From Chryseobacterium oryzae (GTDB lineage Bacteria; Bacteroidota; Bacteroidia; Flavobacteriales; Weeksellaceae), in contig NZ_CP094529.1 of NCBI RefSeq assembly GCF_022811665.1, forward strand, positions 1,798,001 to 1,862,000: a stretch of 64,000 nucleotides of DNA, given 5' to 3'. A model generated the notes under the pieces. That model saw only the letters and a list, made by a program, of their open reading frames with translations. It was not told the origin of the DNA and made no database searches. Shown here piece after piece: positions 35,079 to 43,176 of this stretch. Both the position numbers and the translations under genes were made by a program. Within the stretch, counting starts at the first letter, position 1. Each line of letters opens with the position of its first letter.

Positions 35079-36377
35079 ATGAAAACAAAGCTACTTTTAG
35101 CAGCAGGACTTATTTTAGGCATTCAGCAGGTAAACTTTGCACAGACAGATGCAAATGGTTACACCACAGTAAATATGTCTATGGGCAACGGTTATCAAAA
35201 CAGAGTCTTTTTCGATTTATCTTCTAATACAAGCATTTCTCAGGCAGCAGATACTTGGGATATTGCATTTTACAGAAATAATGCAATGGATAAGGGAATA
35301 AAAATTAACGATGCCAAAAATGTAACCGTTTATCAGACTTCTGCTACTCCTTCGTCTTTCGATACGGTATTACCTTCGCAAAAATCTTCTTGGGGAAGTC
35401 CTATTTATAACCCAGATCAAACAACAAGGATTCAGGACGGGGTTTTCGATTCTGCAACACTAATTCCTGCAGGACCTATGAATTTTGGCTGGGGAACCTA
35501 CGACGTGGCAACTCATAAAGTATTGGGACAGGTGGTTTTTGTACTCGATTATGGTAATGAAAATTATTATAAATTCTTCATCAACGAATTTTCTGGGGGA
35601 TATACATTTAAGTATGCCCAATGGAACGGTACTTCTTGGAATGCAACCCAAACCAAAACACTAGCCAATGGTACAGATGATGCTTTCTTCAATTACTTTT
35701 CCTTTACAACAGGTGATAAAGTGAATAATCTTGAGCCACAGAAAACCAATTGGGATTTTATGTTCACCAGATACTACACAAATTATACTTATCCGGGTGG
35801 AGCAATGATGTATAAAATGGCGGGAGTTATTCAGAATCCAAGTATCTCAATAGCGAAAGTACAGCCAGAAACACAAGCTACTTCAACAGCAACATTACCT
35901 GCATCGACATCTTTTTCAAATATTATTACCAGTGTTGGTCATTCTTGGAAACCTGCTACTGGAGCACCTTACTCTGATGTTGTATATTATGTAAAACAGG
36001 GGTCAGACTATTACAGAATGTATTTTATAACAAACGAAGGTACTGCTACGGGAAATATGTATTTTAAATATAAAAATATTACTTCTACATTAGGTGTAAA
36101 AGAAATTGGTAAAGCAGCAAACTTTGGAATTTATCCAAATCCTACAACCGCTGACAAAAAAGTAACTGTTCTCTTTGATGTAAAAGAAAAATCTGACAGC
36201 AAAGGAAATATTGAAGTATTCGATATGAATGGCAGAAAAGTTTACAGTGCCGAACTTACCAACAATACAGGCTTTTATAAGCAGGATATCAGTTTATCTC
36301 ATCTTACATCAGGAAATTATTTAGTTAAAATTACTTATGCAGGAAAAACCGAAACCAAAAAACTGATTGTTAAGTAA
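35079..36377 (+). CDS. HmuY-like protein with type IX secretion sorting domain
   Basis: 432 residues. A signal peptide (ends NFAQ) is followed by two HmuY-like halves: the pattern VFFDLSSNTSISQAADTWDI appears early and NNLEPQKTNWDFMFTRYY appears mid-protein. The C-terminal ~80 residues are a type A sorting domain (FGIYPNPTTADKKVTVLF, DMNGRKVY, and the end GNYLVKITYAGKTETKKLIV). The protein should therefore cross the outer membrane by the type IX system and be released or held at the surface as a heme-capturing factor. It is divergent from the heme operon, with which it shares the control region. A paralogue in the operon is a lipoprotein instead. Confidence 0.88.
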   Translation: MKTKLLLAAGLILGIQQVNFAQTDANGYTTVNMSMGNGYQNRVFFDLSSNTSISQAADTWDIAFYRNNAMDKGIKINDAKNVTVYQTSATPSSFDTVLPSQKSSWGSPIYNPDQTTRIQDGVFDSATLIPAGPMNFGWGTYDVATHKVLGQVVFVLDYGNENYYKFFINEFSGGYTFKYAQWNGTSWNATQTKTLANGTDDAFFNYFSFTTGDKVNNLEPQKTNWDFMFTRYYTNYTYPGGAMMYKMAGVIQNPSISIAKVQPETQATSTATLPASTSFSNIITSVGHSWKPATGAPYSDVVYYVKQGSDYYRMYFITNEGTATGNMYFKYKNITSTLGVKEIGKAANFGIYPNPTTADKKVTVLFDVKEKSDSKGNIEVFDMNGRKVYSAELTNNTGFYKQDISLSHLTSGNYLVKITYAGKTETKKLIVK

Positions 36378-36435
36378 CATCATCTCTTACACAAATAACA
36401 AACTCTTAATATTAGTACTTTCTATTTTTTCTAAG

Positions 36436-36475
36436 AAAGGCAGATTCAAACCACTGAATCTGCCTTTTATTTTTA
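36436..36475. terminator. Bidirectional terminator
   Basis: AAAGGCAGATTCA pairs with TGAATCTGCCTTT around a short loop, with T runs after it. It lies between two convergent genes and slightly overlaps the stop of the ABM gene. Confidence 0.8.
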
Positions 36476-36763
36476 ATAAATCTTAAATCCTTTATATACC
36501 TGTGTACTTTCTTCTAGAATTGAAGAAATATTTTTTCTGAAATCCACGAGATGCTCAACACTGTCATGAATATGATGATGTTCTTTGCTTTCCCAAAGCT
36601 CAATAAGGAAAAAAGTTCCTTTATTTACAGAATCTTCAATTAAATCATACTGAAGACATCCACTTTCTTTTCTTGTTGCATATACCAGTTTCTGAAAAAG
36701 CTCAACAGCTTCCATCAAATGATTTTCTTTAATTCTGAAAAGTGCAACGATATGTAAATTCAT
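36473..36763 (-). CDS. Putative quinol monooxygenase (ABM domain)
   Basis: 96 residues of the antibiotic-biosynthesis-monooxygenase fold (YgiN type), a dimeric ferredoxin-like barrel. Patterns seen: the strand LHIVALFRIKE, a helix with LFQKLVYATRKESGCLQYDL (the conserved Arg-Glu-x-Gly-Cys core) and FFLIELWESKEHHHIHDSVEH. Family members oxidise quinols or act in stress. The same fold also includes heme-degrading IsdG proteins. A link to the adjacent heme locus is possible but IsdG-specific residues are not evident. It is a single gene. Confidence 0.82.
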   Translation of the reverse strand: MNLHIVALFRIKENHLMEAVELFQKLVYATRKESGCLQYDLIEDSVNKGTFFLIELWESKEHHHIHDSVEHLVDFRKNISSILEESTQVYKGFKIY

Positions 36764-36874
36764 ATTTTATTTTTTTGAAATATAAATGTATAAAAATTTT
36801 CCTCTGAAAAAAGGGCTTAAATAATTAATTCAGCCAAAATTCAAAACTGTAATCTGTTTCATCAATACGAGTAT

Positions 36875-36907
36875 TTGATGGTTTCGATAAAAAAATCACT
36901 AACTTTG
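36875..36907 (+). promoter_or_regulatory. Bacteroidota-type promoter of lipA
   Basis: TTG (36875-36877), 22 bases, TAACTTTG (36900-36907), then 17 bases to the ATG. Both elements match the consensus. Confidence 0.65.
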
Positions 36908-36924
36908 AAGTTCAATTTTTAGAA

Positions 36925-37791
36925 ATGGAGAATTTAGTTCAGGATACAACCGTTCAGAAACCGAAATGGATTAGAGTAAAACTTCCTACCGGTAAAAATT
37001 ACCGAGAACTTAGAACTTTAGTAGATAAGTATAAACTCAATACCATTTGCCAGAGCGGAAGCTGTCCTAATATGGGAGAATGTTGGGGTGAAGGTACAGC
37101 AACTTTTATGATATTAGGAAATATATGTACAAGAAGCTGTGGATTTTGCGGTGTAAAAACGGGAAAACCTCTTGATGTAAATTGGGATGAGCCCGAAAAA
37201 GTGGCAAGATCCATCAAACTCATGAAAATAAAACATGCTGTTTTAACTTCCGTAGACAGAGACGATTTAAAAGACATGGGTTCTATTCTCTGGGCAGAAA
37301 CTGTAAATGCTGTAAGAAGAATTTCTCCAGGAACTACAATGGAAACTCTTATACCAGATTTCCAAGGAATTACAAAACATATCGACAGACTTGTGGATGT
37401 GGCACCCGAAGTAATTTCCCATAACATGGAAACGGTTAAAAGATTAACACGCGAGGTGAGAATCCAAGCTAAATATGAAAGAAGTCTGGAGGTTTTAAGA
37501 TATTTGAAAGAAGCTGGACAAAGACGTACCAAAACCGGAGTTATGCTTGGTTTAGGAGAAACAAAAGATGAAGTTTTTCAGACCATTGAAGATATTAGAA
37601 ATGCCAATGTAGACGTAATTACACTTGGACAATATCTGCAGCCAACCAAAAAGCATCTTCCTGTAAAAAAATTCATTACTCCTGAAGAATTTGATGAGTT
37701 TGGGGATTTTGCAAGAAATTTAGGTTTCAGACATGTAGAAAGTTCTCCACTCGTAAGAAGTTCTTATCACGCAGAAAAACATATACATTAA
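36925..37791 (+). CDS. lipA: Lipoyl synthase
   Basis: Radical SAM enzyme that inserts two sulfurs into octanoyl chains on lipoyl-dependent proteins such as GcvH and the 2-oxoacid dehydrogenases. All cluster ligands are present: the auxiliary cluster cysteines C42, C47 and C53 ([12 protein letters not shown]) and the radical SAM motif C68-x3-C72-x2-C75 (CTRSCGFC). The C-terminal Arg-Ser-Ser-Tyr is present as [10 protein letters not shown], the conserved serine ligand region. The length is 288 residues, normal. It has its own promoter and terminator. Its target in this window would be the glycine cleavage pathway. Confidence 0.97.
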   Translation: MENLVQDTTVQKPKWIRVKLPTGKNYRELRTLVDKYKLNTICQSGSCPNMGECWGEGTATFMILGNICTRSCGFCGVKTGKPLDVNWDEPEKVARSIKLMKIKHAVLTSVDRDDLKDMGSILWAETVNAVRRISPGTTMETLIPDFQGITKHIDRLVDVAPEVISHNMETVKRLTREVRIQAKYERSLEVLRYLKEAGQRRTKTGVMLGLGETKDEVFQTIEDIRNANVDVITLGQYLQPTKKHLPVKKFITPEEFDEFGDFARNLGFRHVESSPLVRSSYHAEKHIH

Positions 37792-37795
37792 AACT

Positions 37796-37829
37796 TAAAA
37801 ATCGCTTCTTTTATGAAGCGATTTTTTTA
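37796..37829 (+). terminator. Terminator after lipA
   Basis: AAATCGCTTC pairs with GAAGCGATTT around TTTTAT and is followed by seven T, immediately after the lipA stop. Confidence 0.85.
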
Positions 37830-37850
37830 TAAATAAATTTCCTAATCAAA

Positions 37851-38705
37851 CTAAACCTCTACTCTACTCAAATGTTTCTTTTTGAATGCAGATGGAGTTT
37901 CTCCAATATATTTTTTAAATAATTTATTGAAATAAGAAAGACTTTCAAAACCCACATGAAAGCAGACGTCTGTTATAGATTCATTCTGAAGAAGCAGTAA
38001 TTTTGCCTGATTGATTCTGTAATTATTTACAAAATCTGTAAACGTCATGTTCGTTTGTTTCTTGAAATAACGACAAAAAGCAGGTGTACTGAGATTTACG
38101 TCTTCTGCAATTACATTTACATTGGGATTTTTATCATAATTTTCGTGGATATAATCATAAATAGTTCCCATTCTTATTTTATCATTAAAGAACCATTTCA
38201 CTCTTGTATCTTCTGTGTTCAACTCTTTACAATCGTTACTTTTCGAAAGAATTTGTAAAATTTCTATTAAACTCATAAAAGAGTTAAAAGAATCTTCATT
38301 TTTAATTTGAAGAAGCTTTTTTACAACCATTTCTTTGGTTTCTCCGAAGAATGATAAGCCGAGATAAGAACGTTCCAACAATTCTTTAATACCTTGAAAT
38401 TCTGGAACAGGCATTATTACTTCATGAAAAAAATTTTCTCTCATCTGTAAAACAAGCTGTTTGCATTCGGTCTGAATTTTATAATCGAAATTAAGATGCG
38501 GAACATTAGAACCAATCAGCAACAGATCACTTTCTTCAAAATCAGAAATATTTTTTCCGACATGCCGAATTCCTTTCGATGCTTCCACATAAACCAATTC
38601 TATTTCGGGATGATAATGCCAGAAGAAACAATCCTTCAAAGAAGGCGAAAACAATTTAAAAGATTGATTATCTTCAAAATAAATTTCTTCTTTCTGAATT
38701 TTCAT
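37851..38705 (-). CDS. AraC family regulator with cupin-like sensor domain
   Basis: 284 residues. The N-terminal part (about 1-140) is a cupin-like ligand domain (FFWHYHPEIELVYVEASKGI and ESDLLLIGSNVPHLNF). The C-terminal part (about 185-282) has the two AraC helix-turn-helix motifs (VNVIAEDVNLSTPAFCRYFK and ITDVCFHVGFESLSYFNKLF) and the ending GETPSAFKKKH. It is divergent from the MFS transporter gene, so it likely controls that gene and itself. A consensus promoter lies 28 bases upstream of the ATG. The ligand is unknown. Confidence 0.9.
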   Translation of the reverse strand: MKIQKEEIYFEDNQSFKLFSPSLKDCFFWHYHPEIELVYVEASKGIRHVGKNISDFEESDLLLIGSNVPHLNFDYKIQTECKQLVLQMRENFFHEVIMPVPEFQGIKELLERSYLGLSFFGETKEMVVKKLLQIKNEDSFNSFMSLIEILQILSKSNDCKELNTEDTRVKWFFNDKIRMGTIYDYIHENYDKNPNVNVIAEDVNLSTPAFCRYFKKQTNMTFTDFVNNYRINQAKLLLLQNESITDVCFHVGFESLSYFNKLFKKYIGETPSAFKKKHLSRVEV

Positions 38706-38733
38706 TTTGTTCTCTTTTGATTAATATTATATT

Positions 38734-38765
38734 CAAAAATAATTAAAAAAGTTAATACAGAGCAA
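38734..38765 (-). promoter_or_regulatory. Promoter of the AraC-type regulator at 37851
   Basis: On the minus strand TTG (38763-38765), 21 bases and TATTTTTG (38734-38741) match the Bacteroidota consensus. The -7 box is 28 bases from the ATG. Confidence 0.6.
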
Positions 38766-38797
38766 ACAATTATCATTTCAGTTAAAGTGAGAATAAT

Positions 38798-38813
38798 AAA
38801 TTCTTTAGAATTT
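38798..38813. promoter_or_regulatory. Perfect palindrome AAATTCT-TT-AGAATTT in divergent promoter region
   Basis: A 16-base perfect palindrome about 60 bases upstream of the MFS gene. It contains TTTAGAAT, the same half-site seen in the heme region, so either an AraC partner site or an iron box is possible. Confidence 0.4.
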
Positions 38814-38872
38814 TGCATCTTAAAAAGTAAAATATCATTTTTACTAAAAAATAGGTTTTAAAATATTTTCAG

Positions 38873-40054
38873 ATGCAGATTGATAAAAGAATAATTCCGC
38901 TCGCAATTGGCGGTTTGGGAATAGGTACGACAGAATTTACCATCATGGGACTGTTGCCCGATGTAGCAAAAAGTCTGCATATAACGATTCCGGAAGCAGG
39001 TCATCTCATTTCTGCTTATGCTTTTGGAGTAGTTGTTGGTGCACCGCTATTAATAGGATATTCGGTAAAACATCCTCCGAAAAAGGTTTTAATAGCACTT
39101 ATGATTATTTTTACATTATTCAATGCTTTATCTGCGATTGCTCCGGATTACGGAACGATGATGGTTATCCGATTTTTATCAGGACTTCCACACGGTGCAT
39201 TTTTTGGGGTAGGAACCGTTGTTGCAACAAGAATGGCAGCCAAAGGTAAAGAAGCTTTCAATATTTCTCTAATGTTTACAGGTCTTACTATTGCCAATTT
39301 GGCAATGGTTCCTTTGGTTACTTATATTGGGCACGAATTTCACTGGCGGTGGTATTTTGCTATCGTTGCCGTAATTGGGCTTTTCACTTTATTATTCCTG
39401 AAATTATGGTTGCCCGCAATGGATGCGAATCAGGACACCCATTTCAAAAAAGAAATTAAGTTTCTTCAGAGAAAGCAGACATGGTTCGTTCTTGCCATTA
39501 CAGCGATAGGTTTTGGTGGTCTTTTTACATGGTTCAGTTATATCACGCCTTTAATGACGGTCGTTTCAGGAATTTCTCAAAGCAATATGGCGTATGTAAT
39601 GATTCTTGCCGGTGCAGGTATGGTAGTTGGAAATCTTGTGGGCGGTTATTTATCGGATCGATTAAGTCCGGAAAAAACATGCATTATTCTTCTCGCATTA
39701 ATGATGACAGCTTTATTAGGAGTGTTTTTATTTTCAGAATATCAAAACATTTCTTTAGTTCTTACATTTATCTGTGGTACACTATCCATGTCTGTTGCAC
39801 CTCCTATTAATATCATGATGATGAAGGCTGCTCCAAATAGTGAAATGATGGCGGCTGCTTTTATGCAGGCTGCTTTTAATATCGCCAATGCAATGGGAGC
39901 ATTTTTAGGCGGAATCCCTTTAGATCAGGGTTTATCTTACAACTACGCATCTTTAGTAGGCGTTTTTATGACATTAATTGGATTGATGATCAGTATAAGA
40001 TACTTTTACAAATACAGCTCTCAGAAGTCATTAGAAGAGAACGTAATGATGTAA
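38873..40054 (+). CDS. MFS transporter, DHA1/AraJ type
   Basis: 393-residue inner-membrane transporter with 12 membrane helices, from the arabinose-efflux-like AraJ group of the drug/H+ antiporter family. The diagnostic starts are IGGLGIGTTEFTIMGLLPDV and YAFGVVVGAPLL; the loop after helix 2 has the motif-A-like KHPPKKVLIAL, and motif C-like residues (LPHGAFFGVGTVVATRM) follow. These proteins export sugars or small toxic compounds. It is divergent from an AraC regulator which probably controls it. Confidence 0.9.
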   Translation: MQIDKRIIPLAIGGLGIGTTEFTIMGLLPDVAKSLHITIPEAGHLISAYAFGVVVGAPLLIGYSVKHPPKKVLIALMIIFTLFNALSAIAPDYGTMMVIRFLSGLPHGAFFGVGTVVATRMAAKGKEAFNISLMFTGLTIANLAMVPLVTYIGHEFHWRWYFAIVAVIGLFTLLFLKLWLPAMDANQDTHFKKEIKFLQRKQTWFVLAITAIGFGGLFTWFSYITPLMTVVSGISQSNMAYVMILAGAGMVVGNLVGGYLSDRLSPEKTCIILLALMMTALLGVFLFSEYQNISLVLTFICGTLSMSVAPPINIMMMKAAPNSEMMAAAFMQAAFNIANAMGAFLGGIPLDQGLSYNYASLVGVFMTLIGLMISIRYFYKYSSQKSLEENVMM

Positions 40055-40071
40055 TTTCATTGGTTTTAATC

Positions 40072-40112
40072 TAAAAAAAACAACAGCCGATTTAATATCT
40101 GAATCGGCTGAT
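40072..40112 (-). terminator. Terminator of the SpoIIAA-like gene
   Basis: CAGCCGATT pairs with AATCGGCTG. On the minus strand it is followed by a T-rich run, beyond the stop at 40148. It may also stop the convergent MFS transcript. Confidence 0.65.
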
Positions 40113-40147
40113 TTATGATGTATGAAGAAATATTAGAAACCTTTAAT

Positions 40148-40528
40148 TTAACTCTGAACTTCATTACCGTTTTGGCACCAAAACAGAGCATTATAAAGGT
40201 TTTCTTTAGGAAAAGATTTGAATTCTCCAGGCATTAAAACGCTAAATATTTCAGTAAAATTTTGTACTCCGGATTTATCTGTTACAATCGCTGCACGATT
40301 CCATTTAGAAAGATTTTTTATACCAAGTAAAACATCCTGAAACCAAGCTCCTGCGGTAAAGTTTTCTAAATCTGTATCTAAATACATAAGATAATTGAGT
40401 TCATCGAACTGTTCTACTTTCTTTTTAACACGCGGAATAACAACATTTTCGAAATCTTCTTTGGTAATCTCTCCACTTGCACAGAATGCGGCAACATTTT
40501 CTGGGGTATCATTAATAATTGTGATCAT
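40148..40528 (-). CDS. SpoIIAA-like (STAS-related) small protein
   Basis: 126 residues with the layout of the SpoIIAA-like family (STAS/SEC14 fold): ITIINDTPENVAAFCASGEI at the start, then LMYLDTDLENFTAGAWFQDV and WNRAAIVTDKSGVQNFTEIF. These proteins occur with stress and biofilm genes, but their role is not settled. It is cytoplasmic, with no signal or membrane segment. It is divergent from the FAD oxidoreductase gene, and a perfect 14-bp inverted repeat sits midway between the two starts. Confidence 0.78.
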   Translation of the reverse strand: MITIINDTPENVAAFCASGEITKEDFENVVIPRVKKKVEQFDELNYLMYLDTDLENFTAGAWFQDVLLGIKNLSKWNRAAIVTDKSGVQNFTEIFSVLMPGEFKSFPKENLYNALFWCQNGNEVQS

Positions 40529-40563
40529 ATATTTTAATTTTTATTGGTGTTTGTGTGATGAAT

Positions 40564-40621
40564 TTATCAATAATTAAACCATATCGAAAAATTGCGACAG
40601 TTAAGGCTTAATTATTGATAA
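40564..40621. promoter_or_regulatory. Perfect 14-bp inverted repeat between divergent genes
   Basis: TTATCAATAATTAA (40564-40577) and TTAATTATTGATAA (40608-40621), with a 30-base spacer. The centre of the dyad is within ten bases of the midpoint between the two divergent start codons. This is the position expected of a shared operator. Confidence 0.5.
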
Positions 40622-40642
40622 GTTTTTGAAAAATAAATTTTT

Positions 40643-41848
40643 ATGGATCTGAAATCTAATGAACCTTTTTGGCTGATTAAAAATGGATTGATTTCTTCTT
40701 ATCCGTCCTTGAAATCTGACGAAGAATGTGATGTTCTGATTATAGGAGGCGGAATTACAGGAAGTCTTATCGCCCATCAAATGATAAAAGACGGACACAA
40801 AACTATTCTCATCGATAAAAGAGAAATTTGCAACGGAAGTACTTCTGCAACAACCTCCATGCTTCAATATGAAATTGATACTCCTTTATACGAATTAATG
40901 GAATTGATCGGCGAAAAAGGAGCAGTAGAAAGTTACAAAGCCTGTTCTAAATCTATAGATGAATTGGAAAAACTCACCAAAGAAATAAAATCCAGAGCAG
41001 GCTTCAAAAGAAAACAATCCCTTTATTTTGCAAGTAAAAAGAAAGATGCGGTATGGCTGGAAAAGGAATTTGAAGTCAGAAAAAAAGCAGGTTTTGAAGT
41101 TTCTTGGCTGGATAGTAAAGATGTAGAAGAAAAATTCAGTTTTCAGAATACATATGGAGGAATTTTATCTAAACAGGGTGCAAGTATTGATGCTTTTAAA
41201 TTCGCCCATGAACTCCTCAGATTTAATGAAAAGAAAGGACTTAAAATATTCGACAAAACCGAAATGAAATCGGTGAAATATCTGCGAGATTACAATTTGG
41301 CTTTAACGACAACAGGACACAATATTAAGGCAAAAAAAATAATTTATTGTGTTGGTTATGAAAGCAGTACAATGATTAAAGAGCATTTTGTAGATTTAAA
41401 AAGCACGTATGCCATTGTGTCTGAAATAGATCAGGATAAATTTAAAAATATTGAAAGTACCTTAGTCTGGAATACCGATGATCCTTATATTTATATGCGA
41501 ACTACCGACGATAACAGATTATTGATTGGTGGTGGCGATGAAGATTTTTCTGATCCTAAAAAAAGAGATTCTCTTATTGACAAAAAAGAAAAAGAAATCT
41601 TACGTGTTCTGAAAAAAATAAAACCCGATTATCCTTTTTACACCGATTTTGTCTGGACAGGAACTTTTGGAGAAACAAAAGACGGACTTCCTTACATCGG
41701 AACGCACGATAACTTTAAAAACTCTTATTTTGTTTTAGGTTTTGGCGGAAACGGAATTACTTTTTCTGTTACCGGAATGGAAATGGCTTCTGCCTATCTT
41801 AAAGATAAAAAACATCCACTTACAGAATATTTCAGATTTGGAAGATAG
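40643..41848 (+). CDS. FAD-dependent oxidoreductase (DAO family)
   Basis: 401-residue flavoprotein of the D-amino-acid-oxidase/glycine-oxidase fold. The dinucleotide-binding motif VLIIGGGITGSLIAHQ is near residue 30, followed by the conserved acidic end of strand 2 (TILIDKREI). The flavin contact SATTSMLQYEID is near 70, the substrate domain follows, and the C-terminal FAD motif is GLPYIGTHDNFKNSYFVLGF with GGNGITFS. The reaction (amine or amino-acid oxidation) is inferred from the family; the substrate is unknown. It is a single gene, and a perfect G+C-rich hairpin follows it. Confidence 0.88.
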   Translation: MDLKSNEPFWLIKNGLISSYPSLKSDEECDVLIIGGGITGSLIAHQMIKDGHKTILIDKREICNGSTSATTSMLQYEIDTPLYELMELIGEKGAVESYKACSKSIDELEKLTKEIKSRAGFKRKQSLYFASKKKDAVWLEKEFEVRKKAGFEVSWLDSKDVEEKFSFQNTYGGILSKQGASIDAFKFAHELLRFNEKKGLKIFDKTEMKSVKYLRDYNLALTTTGHNIKAKKIIYCVGYESSTMIKEHFVDLKSTYAIVSEIDQDKFKNIESTLVWNTDDPYIYMRTTDDNRLLIGGGDEDFSDPKKRDSLIDKKEKEILRVLKKIKPDYPFYTDFVWTGTFGETKDGLPYIGTHDNFKNSYFVLGFGGNGITFSVTGMEMASAYLKDKKHPLTEYFRFGR

Positions 41849-41872
41849 TTTACTTTATTATTTCATCTTGTA

Positions 41873-41907
41873 AATTATCGGGCACGGCAAAGCCGTGCCC
41901 GATAATT
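41873..41907. repeat. Perfect 16-bp G+C-rich hairpin at gene ends
   Basis: AATTATCGGGCACGGC and its exact reverse complement around an AAA loop, between the convergent oxidoreductase and vWA genes. It has no T tail on either strand, so it is more a stable palindromic repeat element than a classic terminator. Confidence 0.6.
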
Positions 41908-41923
41908 AAGAAATATTTTCTTA

Positions 41924-43117
41924 TCAGAAACTGTAACCATTTTTCTTTGCAATTTCTTCAATAGATTTTTCTATTGCTTTTCCCAAATCATCCTGATCCG
42001 AATTACCCCGTTTTTTAACTTCAGAATTAATAAAATCTTGTCGTTTTTTAGCTAAAACTTCAATTTCTCGTTGAATTTTTTCTCTATCGGCTGATTTTTG
42101 AGAAATAATATTTGTAATTTCTGCTATTGTTTTTCCTTTCAGTTCCGCAGGTAAATCTTCTTCTTTGAGAGTTGAAATATAAGACTGATCTTTTTCTACC
42201 TTATCAACCAAATCCCAATGATCGTTTTTGTAAGCATTTTTCTTAGATTTGCTTACTGTTCTTTCTACAGCATTAGAGGCCGATAAAGATTTTGCATTCG
42301 AATCCTGCAACATCTGTTTATTTTTCATCTCATAGCCTTTGTTTCCGTAAGAAATATAAGTATCATTAAGCAAACCGTTGCACTCATAAATTTTCTCATC
42401 AAAAGGAGTTTTAATAAAGATGACTTTCTCGTTACTGTCGATATTGAAATATTTTCCTTCACCCAAAACAGAACCATTTTGCCATAATGCCTTAATTCCC
42501 TCTTCCTTTCTGCCACAGAAAATCGTATTGGTATAGATATTTTTATTTTTTGCCTGATTAACAGCATCTTTATAATTAATTCTACCTTGGTTAAACGGTT
42601 CATTTCCGGCTATATAAATGAGTTTCATGCTTTTTTCATTGGCATCCCAATTCAAATTTTCAGATGCATCTCGAATTACCGCTCCACAATATTCGTTTCC
42701 CCCATTGGTTTGTAAGGCGAAGAGTTTTTCCGAAATCAAATCTAAATCCTGCGTAAGCGGAGTCACCTGTCTTATGTAATTTTCGTCCTGCAATCCATCG
42801 TTTCCATATTCATACAGTGCAATTTCCACTTCGGGAGCTTTTCCGTTATACTTTAAAGTTGTTAAAGTGTTTACAATATTCCAAAGTCGGGATTTTGCCT
42901 GTTCGATAAGTCCGTCCATACTATTGGAAGTATCCAGAAGTAAAGCAACCTGAATTTTATTTTCCTTATAAACTGAATGCTTTGGATGAAATGAAACATT
43001 TTTTTGAATTATTATTGAGTCTTCTATTTTTCCGCTGTTGAAATTTTTAAAAATTTCTCCTGTCCCGATAAAAACAACGGAAGTTGCAGCTAATGCTATA
43101 AATTTTATTGTGTTCAT
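41924..43117 (-). CDS. Secreted von Willebrand factor A domain protein
   Basis: 397 residues from the ATG at 43117, giving a hydrophobic signal/anchor (MNTIKFIALAATSVVFIG); the upstream in-frame start at 43174 is rejected because it would bury the signal. The vWA domain (about 55-240) has the metal-ion-dependent adhesion motif DTSNS (VALLLDTSNSMDGLIEQ) and typical strands. The C-terminal part (about 300-395) is a charged helical region with KREKIQREIEVLAKKRQ-like pattern. It lies downstream of the DUF4139 gene, 59 bases away, in one operon. It is extracytoplasmic; partner and ligand are unknown. Confidence 0.85.
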   Translation of the reverse strand: MNTIKFIALAATSVVFIGTGEIFKNFNSGKIEDSIIIQKNVSFHPKHSVYKENKIQVALLLDTSNSMDGLIEQAKSRLWNIVNTLTTLKYNGKAPEVEIALYEYGNDGLQDENYIRQVTPLTQDLDLISEKLFALQTNGGNEYCGAVIRDASENLNWDANEKSMKLIYIAGNEPFNQGRINYKDAVNQAKNKNIYTNTIFCGRKEEGIKALWQNGSVLGEGKYFNIDSNEKVIFIKTPFDEKIYECNGLLNDTYISYGNKGYEMKNKQMLQDSNAKSLSASNAVERTVSKSKKNAYKNDHWDLVDKVEKDQSYISTLKEEDLPAELKGKTIAEITNIISQKSADREKIQREIEVLAKKRQDFINSEVKKRGNSDQDDLGKAIEKSIEEIAKKNGYSF

Positions 43118-43176
43118 AATGATTCTTTTTATTAATATTTTTGATGAATTTTCAATTGAAACCAATATCTGCACTC

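Noticed and set aside
36473-36763. IsdG-type heme-degrading enzyme as the identity of the ABM protein
   Set aside because: The fold fits, but the specific Asn/Trp/His catalytic residues of IsdG are not evident, so I kept the general family name.
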